This document shows, in pieces, positions 8,130-16,872 of a stretch of 64,000 nt of DNA; position 1 is the first letter of the stretch; the number at the start of each line of letters is the position of its first letter. The notes under the pieces were generated by a model that was given only the letters and a program-made list of their open reading frames with translations, had not been told where the DNA came from and did no database searches. Location: assembly GCF_002980575.1 (NCBI RefSeq), contig NZ_PVBS01000002.1, forward strand, positions 310,001 through 374,000. Direction: 5' to 3'. The position numbers were made by a program, and so were the translations under genes. This DNA is from Sphingobacterium gobiense (GTDB lineage: Bacteria > Bacteroidota > Bacteroidia > Sphingobacteriales > Sphingobacteriaceae).

Positions 8130-9119
8130 TTATATTAATCCTTTTTTATGAAGCAATTCCGCGATTTGTACCGCGTTAGTTGCCGCTCCTTTTCTAAGGT
8201 TATCTGCCACAACCCAAAGATTTAATGTTTTATCTTGCGACTCATCACGACGGATACGACCTACTAGAACCTCATCTTTACCATGCGCATCTTTTGGCAT
8301 AGGATATTGGAGATTTGCAGGATCATCGATCACTATGACACCCTCTTGTTCTGCTAGCAATTGACGTACTTCAGCCAAGTCAAAATCATTTTCAAATTCT
8401 ATGTTCACAGCCTCCGAATGCCCTCCCATAACCGGAATACGGACCGTCGTTGCTGTAACACGGATGGAGTCGTCACCCATGATCTTATTCGTCTCCTTGA
8501 TCATTTTCATTTCCTCTTTTGTGTACCCATTGTCTTGGAATACATCAATATGAGGGATAACGTTTAAGTCGATTTGATATGGATACGCTTTTTCACCATC
8601 TTTTCCTGCTCGTTCATCCATCAATTGATTAACGGCTTTTACACCCGTTCCGGTAACAGACTGATAGGTAGATACGACCACGCGTTTAATTTTATACTTC
8701 GCATGTAGCGGTTGAAGCACCACCACCATTTGGATAGTAGAACAATTTGGGTTTGCGATAATTTTATCCGCTGCGGACAATACTTCGCCGTTCACTTCTG
8801 GAACAACCAATTTTTTCGTCGGGTCCATACGCCATGCCGACGAGTTGTCAACAACCGTAATACCCGCTTCCGCGAATTGTGGCGCATATGCTGTTGAAGT
8901 TTCGCCTCCTGCGGAAAACAGAGCTACATCAGGGTGGAGAGCAATAGCTTCGGCTGGCGTAACGACCTTGTACTTCTTTCCCTTAAACTCGATTTCCTTA
9001 CCCTTGCTCCGTTCCGATGCTACAGGAATCAACTCTGTTACCGGGAAATTACGTTCCGCTAAAACGGTCAAAATCTCTGACCCTACAAGGCCTGTTGCGC
9101 CTACTACTGCAACTTTCAT
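8130..9119 (-). CDS. asd: Aspartate-semialdehyde dehydrogenase
   Basis: Asd reduces aspartyl phosphate to aspartate semialdehyde with NADPH, feeding lysine/diaminopimelate, threonine, methionine and isoleucine synthesis in the cytoplasm. The 329-residue protein has the NADP loop GATGLVG (residues 7-13), the active-site motif NPNCST with catalytic Cys126, and a conserved VSTYQSVTGTG segment. Length is normal for the family. It is a single gene, followed by a T-rich hairpin (8098-8122) and preceded by a 185-base AT-rich spacer shared divergently with the threonine-dehydrogenase-like gene. Confidence 0.96.
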   Translation of the reverse strand: MKVAVVGATGLVGSEILTVLAERNFPVTELIPVASERSKGKEIEFKGKKYKVVTPAEAIALHPDVALFSAGGETSTAYAPQFAEAGITVVDNSSAWRMDPTKKLVVPEVNGEVLSAADKIIANPNCSTIQMVVVLQPLHAKYKIKRVVVSTYQSVTGTGVKAVNQLMDERAGKDGEKAYPYQIDLNVIPHIDVFQDNGYTKEEMKMIKETNKIMGDDSIRVTATTVRIPVMGGHSEAVNIEFENDFDLAEVRQLLAEQEGVIVIDDPANLQYPMPKDAHGKDEVLVGRIRRDESQDKTLNLWVVADNLRKGAATNAVQIAELLHKKGLI

Positions 9120-9303
9120 AATTGAATTTGTTTAAAATGTTAAATTTTTTGCGATAAATCTAGCCCATAAAAGTACGAAAATAAAAAGATATTTTGCAAT
9201 TTATTAAATACCGTGTAATGTTTTCCTCTGAATATTTAAAGATTTGTAATTCTGGTTTTTTCTATAGAAAAAGGACAAACTAAGCAATCGATTGCTGTCC
9301 AAT

Positions 9304-9329
9304 TTTGCCTAAAAAATGCGCTAACTTTG
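9304..9329 (+). promoter_or_regulatory. Predicted promoter, nearly leaderless
   Basis: TTTG (9304-9307), a 14-base spacer, then TAACTTTG (9322-9329). The spacing equals that of the motif before the flippase gene (4136-4161). The conserved ATG of the next gene is only 6 bases after the -7 box, so a start site about 7 bases downstream would give an mRNA with almost no leader. Confidence 0.4.
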
Positions 9330-9334
9330 TCACA

Positions 9335-10282
9335 ATGAAAGAGCGTATAATAATGATTGGCGCGAATGGTCAAATTGGATCAGAGCTGGCAACAGCGCTT
9401 CGCAGTAGATTCGGTGCCGAAAATGTCATCACTTCAGACATTCGGGAACCACATGCATCAAGAGAAGATGAAATTTTTGAGATCATCAACGTATTGGACA
9501 AATCTGCATTAAAGAGGTTGTTTGAGAAATATAAACCCACACAGGTTTACCTGCTTGCGGCGATGCTTTCGGCGACTGGTGAGAAATATCCACAAAAAGC
9601 TTGGGATCTCAACATAAATGGTCTGTTAAATGTATTAGACCTTGCGTTGGAATTTGATATTAAGAAAATTTTTTGGCCCAGCTCCATCGCCGTTTTTGGA
9701 CCGCACTCTCCCAAACAAAATACGGATCAATATTGTGTGATGGATCCCGTTAGTATTTATGGCGTCAGTAAACTGGCAGGCGAAAGACTTTGTGAATATT
9801 ATCATCATAAATATGATCTGGACATTCGGAGTATTCGCTATCCGGGGATAATTTCCTGGAAAACTGCACCGGGAGGTGGGACAACAGATTACGCTATCGA
9901 TATCTTTATAGAAGCGCTCAAGCATGGTCAATATGCGTGTTTTCTTTCGGCCAACACAGCTTTGCCCATGCTCTATATGGAAGACGCGGTGCGTGGAACT
10001 ATCGAACTGATGGATGCTCCTAGTGAACAGATCTCCATCCGCTCAAGCTATAATCTCGCGGGATTATCTTTCACTCCTGCGGAGATTGCCGAAGAAATTA
10101 AAAAAATTCTTCCTAATTTTGAGATGTCTTATGTTGATTATGACCCCCGTCAAGCGATTGCCGACAGTTGGCCTGCAAGCATCGATGATTCTTATGCGCG
10201 TAACGATTGGAGCTGGGAACCAAAGTTTGATTTGGCGTCAATAACAGAAGATATGATTGCGAACCTCAAAACAAACGTATAA
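9335..10282 (+). CDS. NAD-dependent epimerase/dehydratase, L-threonine 3-dehydrogenase-like
   Basis: An extended short-chain dehydrogenase of about 315 residues. MKERIIMIGANGQIG holds the NAD-binding GxxGxxG (residues 9-15), and SIYGVSKLAGE is the YxxxK catalytic pair. PGIISWKTAPGGGTTDYAI and MLYMEDAVRG are typical of the epimerase-type L-threonine 3-dehydrogenases, which oxidise threonine to 2-amino-3-ketobutyrate. ATG 9335 is chosen over the TTG at 9305 because it matches the family N terminus. The yebC gene starts 4 bases after the stop. Threonine dehydrogenase is the likeliest role, but a sugar-nucleotide epimerase is not fully excluded. Confidence 0.82.
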   Translation: MKERIIMIGANGQIGSELATALRSRFGAENVITSDIREPHASREDEIFEIINVLDKSALKRLFEKYKPTQVYLLAAMLSATGEKYPQKAWDLNINGLLNVLDLALEFDIKKIFWPSSIAVFGPHSPKQNTDQYCVMDPVSIYGVSKLAGERLCEYYHHKYDLDIRSIRYPGIISWKTAPGGGTTDYAIDIFIEALKHGQYACFLSANTALPMLYMEDAVRGTIELMDAPSEQISIRSSYNLAGLSFTPAEIAEEIKKILPNFEMSYVDYDPRQAIADSWPASIDDSYARNDWSWEPKFDLASITEDMIANLKTNV

Positions 10283-10286
10283 AACA

Positions 10287-11012
10287 ATGGGCAGAGCCTT
10301 TGAATTTAGGAAAGAAAGAAAATTTAAACGTTGGGCCAAAATGGCCGTGCAGTTTACACGCTTAGGAAAAGAGATAGCCATCGCGGTAAAAGAGGGCGGT
10401 CCACATCCGGAAAACAACTCTCGTTTGCGTACGGCTATTCAAAATGCTAAAGCGGTCAATATGCCAAAAGATCGTGTTGAAGCAGCTATTAAAAGGGCTT
10501 CTGAAAAGGACGCGAAAGGATATGAAGAATATGTTTATGAAGGATATGGCCCCCATGGTGTACCAGTTTTGATAGAAACGGCAACTGATAATACCAACCG
10601 CACGGTGGCCAATATTAGAAGTTATTTTACTAAATCGGGCGGTTCATTGGGCAAGACCGGGTCACTTGACTTTATCTTTCAGCGGAAATCGATTTTCCGA
10701 TTTGAGGCCGCAGACGACTTCGATGTGGAAGAATTAGAACTGGAGCTGATTGATGGAGGGTTGGAAGAGTTATATGTAGAAGCTGATGAAGAAGGTAATG
10801 ATATTGTTGTGGTTCAAACTTCATTTGAGGATTTTGGAAATATGCAAAGCCTTTTAGAGGAAAAAGAGATCGAAGTGAAGTCTGCCAAACTAGAGCGTAT
10901 CGCCTTATCTCATACGGCATTAAATGAAGAACAAGCTGCTGATGTGCTCAAACTGATCGATAAGATTGAAGAGGATGACGATGTACAGGCGGTGTATCAT
11001 AATATGGAGTAA
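10287..11012 (+). CDS. YebC/PmpR family protein
   Basis: About 241 residues with the family N terminus MGRAFEFRKERKFKRWAKMA, the KAVNMPKDRVEAAIKRA segment and EEYVYEGYGPHGVPVLIE. YebC proteins bind DNA as regulators, and members of the family also act at the ribosome to relieve stalling. ATG 10287 is chosen over the earlier in-frame start at 10257 because the family begins MGRAFE and the earlier start would overlap the preceding gene. It appears to form an operon with the upstream dehydrogenase (4-base gap) and the downstream repeat protein (9-base gap). Confidence 0.9.
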   Translation: MGRAFEFRKERKFKRWAKMAVQFTRLGKEIAIAVKEGGPHPENNSRLRTAIQNAKAVNMPKDRVEAAIKRASEKDAKGYEEYVYEGYGPHGVPVLIETATDNTNRTVANIRSYFTKSGGSLGKTGSLDFIFQRKSIFRFEAADDFDVEELELELIDGGLEELYVEADEEGNDIVVVQTSFEDFGNMQSLLEEKEIEVKSAKLERIALSHTALNEEQAADVLKLIDKIEEDDDVQAVYHNME

Positions 11013-11021
11013 TTATTCGTG

Positions 11022-11699
11022 ATGACATTTGAGGATTTTTTTGCCAAGAAGAAAATAGACTTGTCACAGCTACGGGGCGATAATCGCGTGTTGTATGACG
11101 AGTTTAGGCAGCATTATACTCAAATGGGGGAAAAAAGTTTTGACCATACCAAGAAATATTGGTTTAATAAACTAAGAAAGCAGTACGCGTTGATTGAGGA
11201 AGAGGAAACTGCTGTCAAAGATCAATCTGTTGCAGTGGAGATATTGGAAGAACTGTCTCCACGCTCAAGAGAAGCCGAGACTCCATCAAGCAAGCCGGCG
11301 GGTTTCAAGCCAAGGTTTAAAGCTGGTGCAACAAAAGCGGTCGAGCTGGAAAAACCTAAGGAGGGGGAAGATAAACCAGCGGAGCCGGCAACTCCATCAA
11401 GCAAGCCGGCGGGTTTCAAGCCAAGGTTTAAAGCTGGTGCAACAAAAGCGGTCGAGCCGGAAAAACCTAAGGAGGGGGAGGACAAACCAGCAGAGCCGGC
11501 AACTCCATCAAGCAAGCCGGCGGGTTTCAAGCCAAGGTTTAAAGCTGGTGCAACAAAAGCGGTCGAGCCGGAAAAACCTAAGGACGAGGAGGACAAACCA
11601 GCAGAGCCGGCAACTCCATCAAGCAAGCCAGCGGGTTTCAAGCCAAGATTCAAGGCAGGTATAACCAAAACACCACCACCGAAATCAGAAGATGAATAG
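11022..11699 (+). CDS. Hypothetical protein with four 37-residue Pro/Lys-rich tandem repeats
   Basis: About 225 residues. The first 65 form a basic/acidic helical-looking domain (MTFEDFFAKKKIDLSQL, FDHTKKYWFNKLRKQYALIEEEE). The rest is three full copies and one partial copy of a unit containing TPSSKPAGFKPRFKAGATKA and EKPKEGEDKPAEPA. There is no signal peptide or membrane segment. ATG 11022 is preferred to GTG 11019. The repeat units are almost identical at DNA level, so copy number probably varies between strains. I do not recognise the family; the charged disordered repeats suggest a linker or a nucleic-acid or protein binding tail. It follows yebC by 9 bases. Confidence 0.75.
   Translation: MTFEDFFAKKKIDLSQLRGDNRVLYDEFRQHYTQMGEKSFDHTKKYWFNKLRKQYALIEEEETAVKDQSVAVEILEELSPRSREAETPSSKPAGFKPRFKAGATKAVELEKPKEGEDKPAEPATPSSKPAGFKPRFKAGATKAVEPEKPKEGEDKPAEPATPSSKPAGFKPRFKAGATKAVEPEKPKDEEDKPAEPATPSSKPAGFKPRFKAGITKTPPPKSEDE
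11281..11660 (+). repeat. 111-bp in-frame tandem repeat
   Basis: The motif CTCCATCAAGCAAGC recurs at 11281, 11392, 11503 and 11614, exactly 111 bases apart (37 codons). Units 1-3 are complete and differ by only a few substitutions; unit 4 diverges after GFKPRFKAG. The period keeps the reading frame of the host gene. Confidence 0.95.
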
Positions 11700-11732
11700 T
11701 TTCCGCACTTATCACTTCTCACTTATAATTCA

Positions 11733-12968
11733 TCACTTATCACCCCCCAACATATAAGCCAAGGTGCGGATTACCCGATCATGCTTTTTGACAAATGGAT
11801 TCTCTTTATTCCAGACATAGCCCGCCAGTACCGCACATATCTTACGCTTTACATCCAGGTTTTCGGGACGATGGAAAAAAAGCGTTTGGAGGTTGCCTGT
11901 ATACCATTCTTTCACATAGGTCGTGAAGACACTGATGCCGTATTCCATATAGTCGGCATATTCCACCTGCCAATCAATTTTCTCCCCTTGCAACTGTCGG
12001 TAGGCTAGTTTTGCAGAAAGAATACCCGATTCAGTTGCAAAACATACGCCTGAAGAAAATACGGGATCTAGGAACTCGGCACTATTGCCCGTTAATGCAA
12101 ATCCATCTCCGAACATTTTAGAGACAGCTGCAGCATAGTTTTTAAGATGAATAGGTTCAAATTCAAAGGCGGCATTTGCAAAACGCTTGACATAGAAATC
12201 GGATAGCTTAATCGCTCTTTCTAAGGCTTTCGCGGTACCGTCGTCTCCTTTCAATTGTTCGATAAAATCAGTATGCGCAACAATGCCTAGACTTGTCATT
12301 CCATTGGAAAAAGGAATGACCCATAGCCACACTTCTCGATCTAATACGTCAAATGAAATTTGAGTACCTTCTATACCTTCGGGGCGATTTATATCCTTAA
12401 CATGGGAAAAGATGGCGGAATGCGGATTTAGTGCTGATGGCTTGTCTAAGCGCAATAGACGTGGAAGGACCCGTCCATATCCGCTGGCATCGATAACAAA
12501 TTTCGCTTTTATTTGTGAGCGGTTTCCTTCCTTATCTTGAACGGTGGTTAAAGAGTTAGTACCCTCAAATTCGATCGCCGAAACGGTTGTCTCAAAAGCA
12601 ATGTCGACCTGCCTTCGCTGCAGCGCTTGTGTCATGGCGTAATCAAAGTCTGCACGTGGCACTTGCCAGGTCCAATCCCATCCTTCTCCAAATTTATCGC
12701 CAAAATCAAAAATACTAACGACTTCGCCTCGAATAAAACGTGCGCCAGGCTTTTTTTGAAAATTTTGCGCTTCTAATGCGGGCAACAGTCCGGCTTCTTT
12801 AAAGTGATCCATTACGCGAGGAATGAGACTCTCTCCTACAACCAGACGAGGAAACTTGGATTTCTCGATAACCTTGATGCGAACACCCTGTTGTTCTAGA
12901 TACCCAGCGGCCACGCAGCCCGATGGACCGGCGCCGATAATTAAAATGTCTACTTCCTCGACATTCAT
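11733..12968 (-). CDS. FAD-dependent oxidoreductase, halogenase-like
   Basis: A 411-residue flavoprotein monooxygenase. The N terminus DILIIGAGPSGCVAAGYL is the FAD Rossmann loop. VVGESLIPRV and EVWLWVIPFSNGMTSLGIV (a WxWxIP-like motif) place it near the tryptophan-halogenase family. ALTGNSAEFLDPVFSSGV is the second FAD-binding segment. It is divergent, across 136 bases, from the tyrosine ammonia-lyase operon; related flavoproteins accompany flexirubin clusters. It may therefore hydroxylate or halogenate the aryl polyene ring. Halogenation is not proven: the catalytic lysine cannot be placed with confidence, and epoxidase or hydroxylase activity is equally possible. Confidence 0.75.
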   Translation of the reverse strand: MNVEEVDILIIGAGPSGCVAAGYLEQQGVRIKVIEKSKFPRLVVGESLIPRVMDHFKEAGLLPALEAQNFQKKPGARFIRGEVVSIFDFGDKFGEGWDWTWQVPRADFDYAMTQALQRRQVDIAFETTVSAIEFEGTNSLTTVQDKEGNRSQIKAKFVIDASGYGRVLPRLLRLDKPSALNPHSAIFSHVKDINRPEGIEGTQISFDVLDREVWLWVIPFSNGMTSLGIVAHTDFIEQLKGDDGTAKALERAIKLSDFYVKRFANAAFEFEPIHLKNYAAAVSKMFGDGFALTGNSAEFLDPVFSSGVCFATESGILSAKLAYRQLQGEKIDWQVEYADYMEYGISVFTTYVKEWYTGNLQTLFFHRPENLDVKRKICAVLAGYVWNKENPFVKKHDRVIRTLAYMLGGDK

Positions 12969-13104
12969 AATTTGATGAATTAAGCGAATAAAATTAAATT
13001 ATAGTATTTTTGCAATGGTTCAATATGATCCTGCCCCGCAAAAATAACAGTAAAATCTGTGCTTTTCTGTGGGAAACAAAAAATAGCACGAATACAGAAA
13101 TATA

Positions 13105-14625
13105 ATGATTTCGGTAGATAAAGAATTAACACTGTCTCAATTTTATGCGGTTGTATTTAAGGATGAGCCTCTTGGCGTAGAACAGGAGGTGCTCCGAGCG
13201 ATCGAAGAAAGTCACACTTTCCTAAAAGAATTTGCCGCCAATAGAGTGATCTATGGCGTGAATACGGGGTTTGGACCTATGGCACAGTACCGTATACAAG
13301 ATGCGGATACGAATCAGTTACAATACAACTTGATCCGTAGCCATGCTGCCGGTACTGGCGATATCTTGTCCTCTCTCCATGTAAAGGCAACCATGCTGAC
13401 ACGTTTGACAAACCTCTCTAAAGGGAAGTCCGGTATTCATTCGAGTGTTATTGAGCTACTCAAAGAATTGATCAACCGAAATATTACGCCCGTGATCTTT
13501 GCTCATGGTGGCGTGGGGGCAAGTGGCGATTTGGTACAACTGGCGCATCTGGCCCTTGTGTTAATCGGAGAAGGGGAGGTTATTTATAAAAATGAACGCA
13601 GGTCTACCGCAGCCGTTTTTGAGGAAGAAAAATTAAAGCCCATTGATGTCGTGGTACGTGAAGGGCTGGCATTGATCAATGGCACGTCTGTGATGACAGG
13701 CATAGGCATTGTCAATTACTTCTATGCAGCTAAGTTGCTGGACTGGTCGATTTGGCTTTCTTGCGCGATGAATGAAATTGTAAAGGCGCATGACGATCAT
13801 TATTCGGTAAGTTTGAATACGGTAAAGTTGCATGTTGGACAAAATCAGGTTGCCGCTCGTATGCGGGAACATTTAATAGATAGTGCCCTGATAAAAAAGC
13901 GTGAGGAAGATTTGTATTCCGGTAATAATCAAGAAGACATTTTTAAAGATAAGGTGCAGGAATACTATTCCCTGCGCTGTGTTCCACAGATTTTAGGACC
14001 GATTTTGGAGACTATTCAGCATACGGGGAAAGTACTCGAAGATGAACTGAACTCAGTTAGTGACAATCCTATTATTTCGGTGGAAGACCAAAACGTTTAT
14101 CATGGAGGGAACTTTCATGGCGATTATATCTCCTTGGAAATGGATAAATTAAAGTTGGCGATTACACGACTTACTATGTTGTCGGAACGGCAATTAAACT
14201 ATCTCATGAATGCTAAAATCAATGAGTTGCTGCCCCCGTTTGTAAATATGGGTAAGCTTGGTTTTAATTTTGGGATGCAGGGAGCACAATTTACGGCTAC
14301 ATCCACCACTGCTGAAAATCAAACGCTTTCTGCCTCCATGTATGTACACAGTATTCCAAATAACAACGATAACCAAGATATTGTGAGTATGGGGGCAAAT
14401 GCTGCGGTAATAGCGAATCGTGTCATCGTCAACGCATTTGAAGTACTGGCGGTACAAATTATAGCTGTGCGACAAGCAATTGATATTTTAAATTATCAAA
14501 ATTTTGTATCTTCAAAAACAAAAGCGGTGTATGATGAAATTAGTGCAATTATTCCGGCCTTTTCGGACGACAAACCACTTTATCCTGCCATTCAGCAGGT
14601 CAAGGAATATTTGATGAAGAAATAG
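13105..14625 (+). CDS. Tyrosine ammonia-lyase (aromatic amino acid lyase, MIO enzyme)
   Basis: A 506-residue lyase that removes ammonia from L-tyrosine to give p-coumarate, the starter of flexirubin-type aryl polyenes. HGGVGASGDLVQLAHLAL contains Ala139-Ser140-Gly141, which cyclise to the MIO cofactor. VIYGVNTGFGPMAQY includes the catalytic Tyr50. NLIRSHAAGTG has His80 in the selectivity position that favours tyrosine over phenylalanine or histidine. From memory the whole protein closely resembles the Flavobacterium johnsoniae tyrosine ammonia-lyase. It heads a six-gene operon with fatty-acid-synthase-like genes. Histidine ammonia-lyase is the main alternative but fits the context poorly. Confidence 0.88.
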   Translation: MISVDKELTLSQFYAVVFKDEPLGVEQEVLRAIEESHTFLKEFAANRVIYGVNTGFGPMAQYRIQDADTNQLQYNLIRSHAAGTGDILSSLHVKATMLTRLTNLSKGKSGIHSSVIELLKELINRNITPVIFAHGGVGASGDLVQLAHLALVLIGEGEVIYKNERRSTAAVFEEEKLKPIDVVVREGLALINGTSVMTGIGIVNYFYAAKLLDWSIWLSCAMNEIVKAHDDHYSVSLNTVKLHVGQNQVAARMREHLIDSALIKKREEDLYSGNNQEDIFKDKVQEYYSLRCVPQILGPILETIQHTGKVLEDELNSVSDNPIISVEDQNVYHGGNFHGDYISLEMDKLKLAITRLTMLSERQLNYLMNAKINELLPPFVNMGKLGFNFGMQGAQFTATSTTAENQTLSASMYVHSIPNNNDNQDIVSMGANAAVIANRVIVNAFEVLAVQIIAVRQAIDILNYQNFVSSKTKAVYDEISAIIPAFSDDKPLYPAIQQVKEYLMKK

Positions 14626-14648
14626 ACGTTATTAACGGATTATAGAAT

Positions 14649-15380
14649 ATGAAATGTGCTCTAGTAACAGGCGGATCGAGAGGTATAGGGCGGGCAATCT
14701 GTAAAAAATTAGCTGGCGAATTGGGATATCATGTGCTGATTAATTATCAAGGAAATGAAGAAGCGGCTAAACAAACGTTGGCCGCGTTACAAGACGAGGG
14801 CGCAACTGGCGAAATCATCAAGTTCGACGTTGGAAATGCAACCGAAGTAAAAGAGGTACTAAATATATGGAGTGAGCGTCACCCTGAAGCGATCGTAGAA
14901 GTCCTCGTTAATAATGCCGGTATCACGAAGGATAGTCTATTTATGTGGATGCGTCCGGAAGACTGGTCTTCTGTGATGGACGTTTCTTTACAGGGCTTTT
15001 ATAACGTAACCCACTTTTTCATCCAAAAGCTATTGCGTCAACGGTACGGACGAATCATTAATATCGTTTCAGTTTCGGGTGTCAAAGGAACGGCGGGGCA
15101 GGTCAATTACTCGGCGGCAAAGGCTGGTGTTGTGGGGGCTACAAAAGCATTGGCACAAGAAATTGCGAAGAGAAACGTTACGGTTAACGCAGTTGCTCCA
15201 GGATTTATACGTTCGGATATGACGGTAGGAATGGACGAAAAGGAATTGAAGACGCTTATTCCGGCAAACCGATTTGGGGAAGTAGAAGAGGTCGCTGATT
15301 TAGTCTGTTTTCTTGCATCAAGGAAAGCTGGTTATATCACGGGGGAAGTAATCAATATAAATGGTGGAATTTATACGTAA
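14649..15380 (+). CDS. 3-oxoacyl-ACP reductase (FabG-like)
   Basis: A 243-residue short-chain dehydrogenase. CALVTGGSRGIGRAI holds the NADPH-binding TGxxxGIG (residues 7-14), VNNAGIT is conserved, and the catalytic residues are near Ser141, Tyr154 and Lys158 in NYSAAKAG. It would reduce the beta-keto group of ACP-bound intermediates during chain extension. It lies 23 bases after the ammonia-lyase and 9 bases before a ketosynthase, so it very likely serves aryl polyene synthesis rather than housekeeping fatty acid synthesis. Confidence 0.9.
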   Translation: MKCALVTGGSRGIGRAICKKLAGELGYHVLINYQGNEEAAKQTLAALQDEGATGEIIKFDVGNATEVKEVLNIWSERHPEAIVEVLVNNAGITKDSLFMWMRPEDWSSVMDVSLQGFYNVTHFFIQKLLRQRYGRIINIVSVSGVKGTAGQVNYSAAKAGVVGATKALAQEIAKRNVTVNAVAPGFIRSDMTVGMDEKELKTLIPANRFGEVEEVADLVCFLASRKAGYITGEVININGGIYT

Positions 15381-15389
15381 GATTGTCGG

Positions 15390-16616
15390 ATGAGTAAACG
15401 TGTGGTCATTACGGGGATGGGTATCTATTCCTGCATCGGTACAAATTTAGGAGAAGTTAAACAATCACTCTTTGAGGGGAGATCGGGTATTGTGATGGAT
15501 AAGGAACGGTTAGCTTTTGGGTTTCAATCTCCATTAACAGGCTCTGTACCCGCGCCAGATCTAAAGAAAGCGCTCAATAGACGTCAACGTATAAGTATGG
15601 GCGAAGAGTCTGAGTATGCTTATATGGCAACCGTAGAAGCACTCGTGCAAGCCCGATTACTGGCAGATGATCTGAGTAAACGAGAGGTGGGTATTTTGTT
15701 CGGCAACGACAGTGTCTCTAAGGCGGTTATTGAAGCAACGGATATTGTACGCGAGAAGAAAGATACCCAGCTTATCGGCTCTGGAGCTATCTTCAAATCC
15801 ATGAATTCTACCGTAACCATGAATTTGGCTACTATTTTTGGATTATCTGGGATTAACATGACGATTAGTGCTGCTTGTGCTAGCGGCTCGCACGCCATTG
15901 GTCTAGGCTACATGTTTATTCAGCAAGGGCTGCAGGATATGATTATCTGTGGTGGTGCGCAGGAAATTAACCCCTATGCCATGGCGAGTTTTGATGGTCT
16001 GGGAGTCTTTGCAACGGAAATTGGCCACCCACAACAGGCTTCAAGGCCTTTCGATAAAAGACGTACTGGTTTGGTTCCTAGTGGAGGGGCAGCAACGGTA
16101 ATACTGGAAAGTTATGAATCAGCCATAAATAGAGGCGCGCCAATCATCGCAGAAATAATAGGCTACGGTTTTTCTTCTAATGGCGGCCATATATCAACCC
16201 CTAATATCCAAGGACCGGCAAAAGCCATGCGACGAGCACTTGCGCAGGCCAATATACGAGCAGAGGATATTGCCTATATCAATGCTCATGCGACGTCGAC
16301 ACCGATTGGTGACGCAAATGAAGCTAAAGCAATTTTAGAGGTATTTGGGAATAAACCGTATGTCAGTTCTACAAAATCCATGACGGGACACGAATGTTGG
16401 ATGGCAGGAGCGTCGGAAATCGTATATTCTACCCTGATGATGCAGCATGGATTTATAGCGCCCAACATTAATTTGGATGAGCCAGATGATGATATCAAGG
16501 AATTAAATTTTGTTTCTCATGCCATAAAACAAGAATTTGATATATATTTGTCTAATTCTTTCGGATTTGGTGGGACCAATTCCGCATTGGTGGTCAAGAA
16601 ATTTAACGATGGATAA
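15390..16616 (+). CDS. Beta-ketoacyl-ACP synthase (KAS I/II type)
   Basis: A 408-residue condensing enzyme. MSKRVVITGMGIYSCIG is the usual start. The active-site triad is Cys163 in ISAACASGSHAIG, His300 in NAHATSTPIGD and His334 in STKSMTGHECWMAG. SNSFGFGGTNSALV is the C-terminal glycine-rich loop. It would extend the coumaroyl starter by two-carbon units. Only this one ketosynthase is present; aryl polyene clusters normally also contain a chain-length-factor partner, which must be elsewhere if it exists. Its end overlaps the ACP gene by 8 bases. Confidence 0.92.
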   Translation: MSKRVVITGMGIYSCIGTNLGEVKQSLFEGRSGIVMDKERLAFGFQSPLTGSVPAPDLKKALNRRQRISMGEESEYAYMATVEALVQARLLADDLSKREVGILFGNDSVSKAVIEATDIVREKKDTQLIGSGAIFKSMNSTVTMNLATIFGLSGINMTISAACASGSHAIGLGYMFIQQGLQDMIICGGAQEINPYAMASFDGLGVFATEIGHPQQASRPFDKRRTGLVPSGGAATVILESYESAINRGAPIIAEIIGYGFSSNGGHISTPNIQGPAKAMRRALAQANIRAEDIAYINAHATSTPIGDANEAKAILEVFGNKPYVSSTKSMTGHECWMAGASEIVYSTLMMQHGFIAPNINLDEPDDDIKELNFVSHAIKQEFDIYLSNSFGFGGTNSALVVKKFNDG

Positions 16617-16860
16617 AGCGAGTATATATCAAAAGATAAATGAAATCTTGGTGGATGAGTTTGAGGTAGATGAGGAGATTATCAGTCCGGAAGCGTCTTT
16701 AAAAGAATCTCTTGACCTAGATAGTTTAGACTATGTGGACTTGGTTGTTATTATCGAATCCAACTTCGGTGTTAAATTAGTGGAAGCAGATTTCGAAAGC
16801 GTGGTTACTTTCCAGGATTTCTATAATGTTGTAGAACAAAAAATGGTGGTAAGGAACTAA
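16609..16860 (+). CDS. Acyl carrier protein
   Basis: An 83-residue acidic carrier protein. LKESLDLDSLDYVDLVVIIE carries the phosphopantetheine attachment serine at about residue 39, in the DSL motif. ATG 16609 (MDKASIYQKI) is chosen over the earlier in-frame start at 16537, which would add 24 residues not typical of the family. The gene overlaps the end of the ketosynthase by 8 bases and precedes an acyltransferase by 12. It probably carries the growing aryl polyene chain as a dedicated ACP. Confidence 0.92.
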   Translation: MDKASIYQKINEILVDEFEVDEEIISPEASLKESLDLDSLDYVDLVVIIESNFGVKLVEADFESVVTFQDFYNVVEQKMVVRN

Positions 16861-16872
16861 ATAGGGGGGGAC

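Noticed and set aside
9305..9334. Upstream TTG start for the threonine-dehydrogenase-like gene
   Set aside because: The added residues do not belong to the family N terminus and overlap the promoter-like motif. ATG 9335 gives the standard start.
11222..11722. 166-residue open frame on the minus strand opposite the tandem-repeat gene
   Set aside because: It exists only because the 111-bp repeat is open in several frames. The plus-strand frame fits the yebC operon spacing and has a non-repetitive N-terminal domain.
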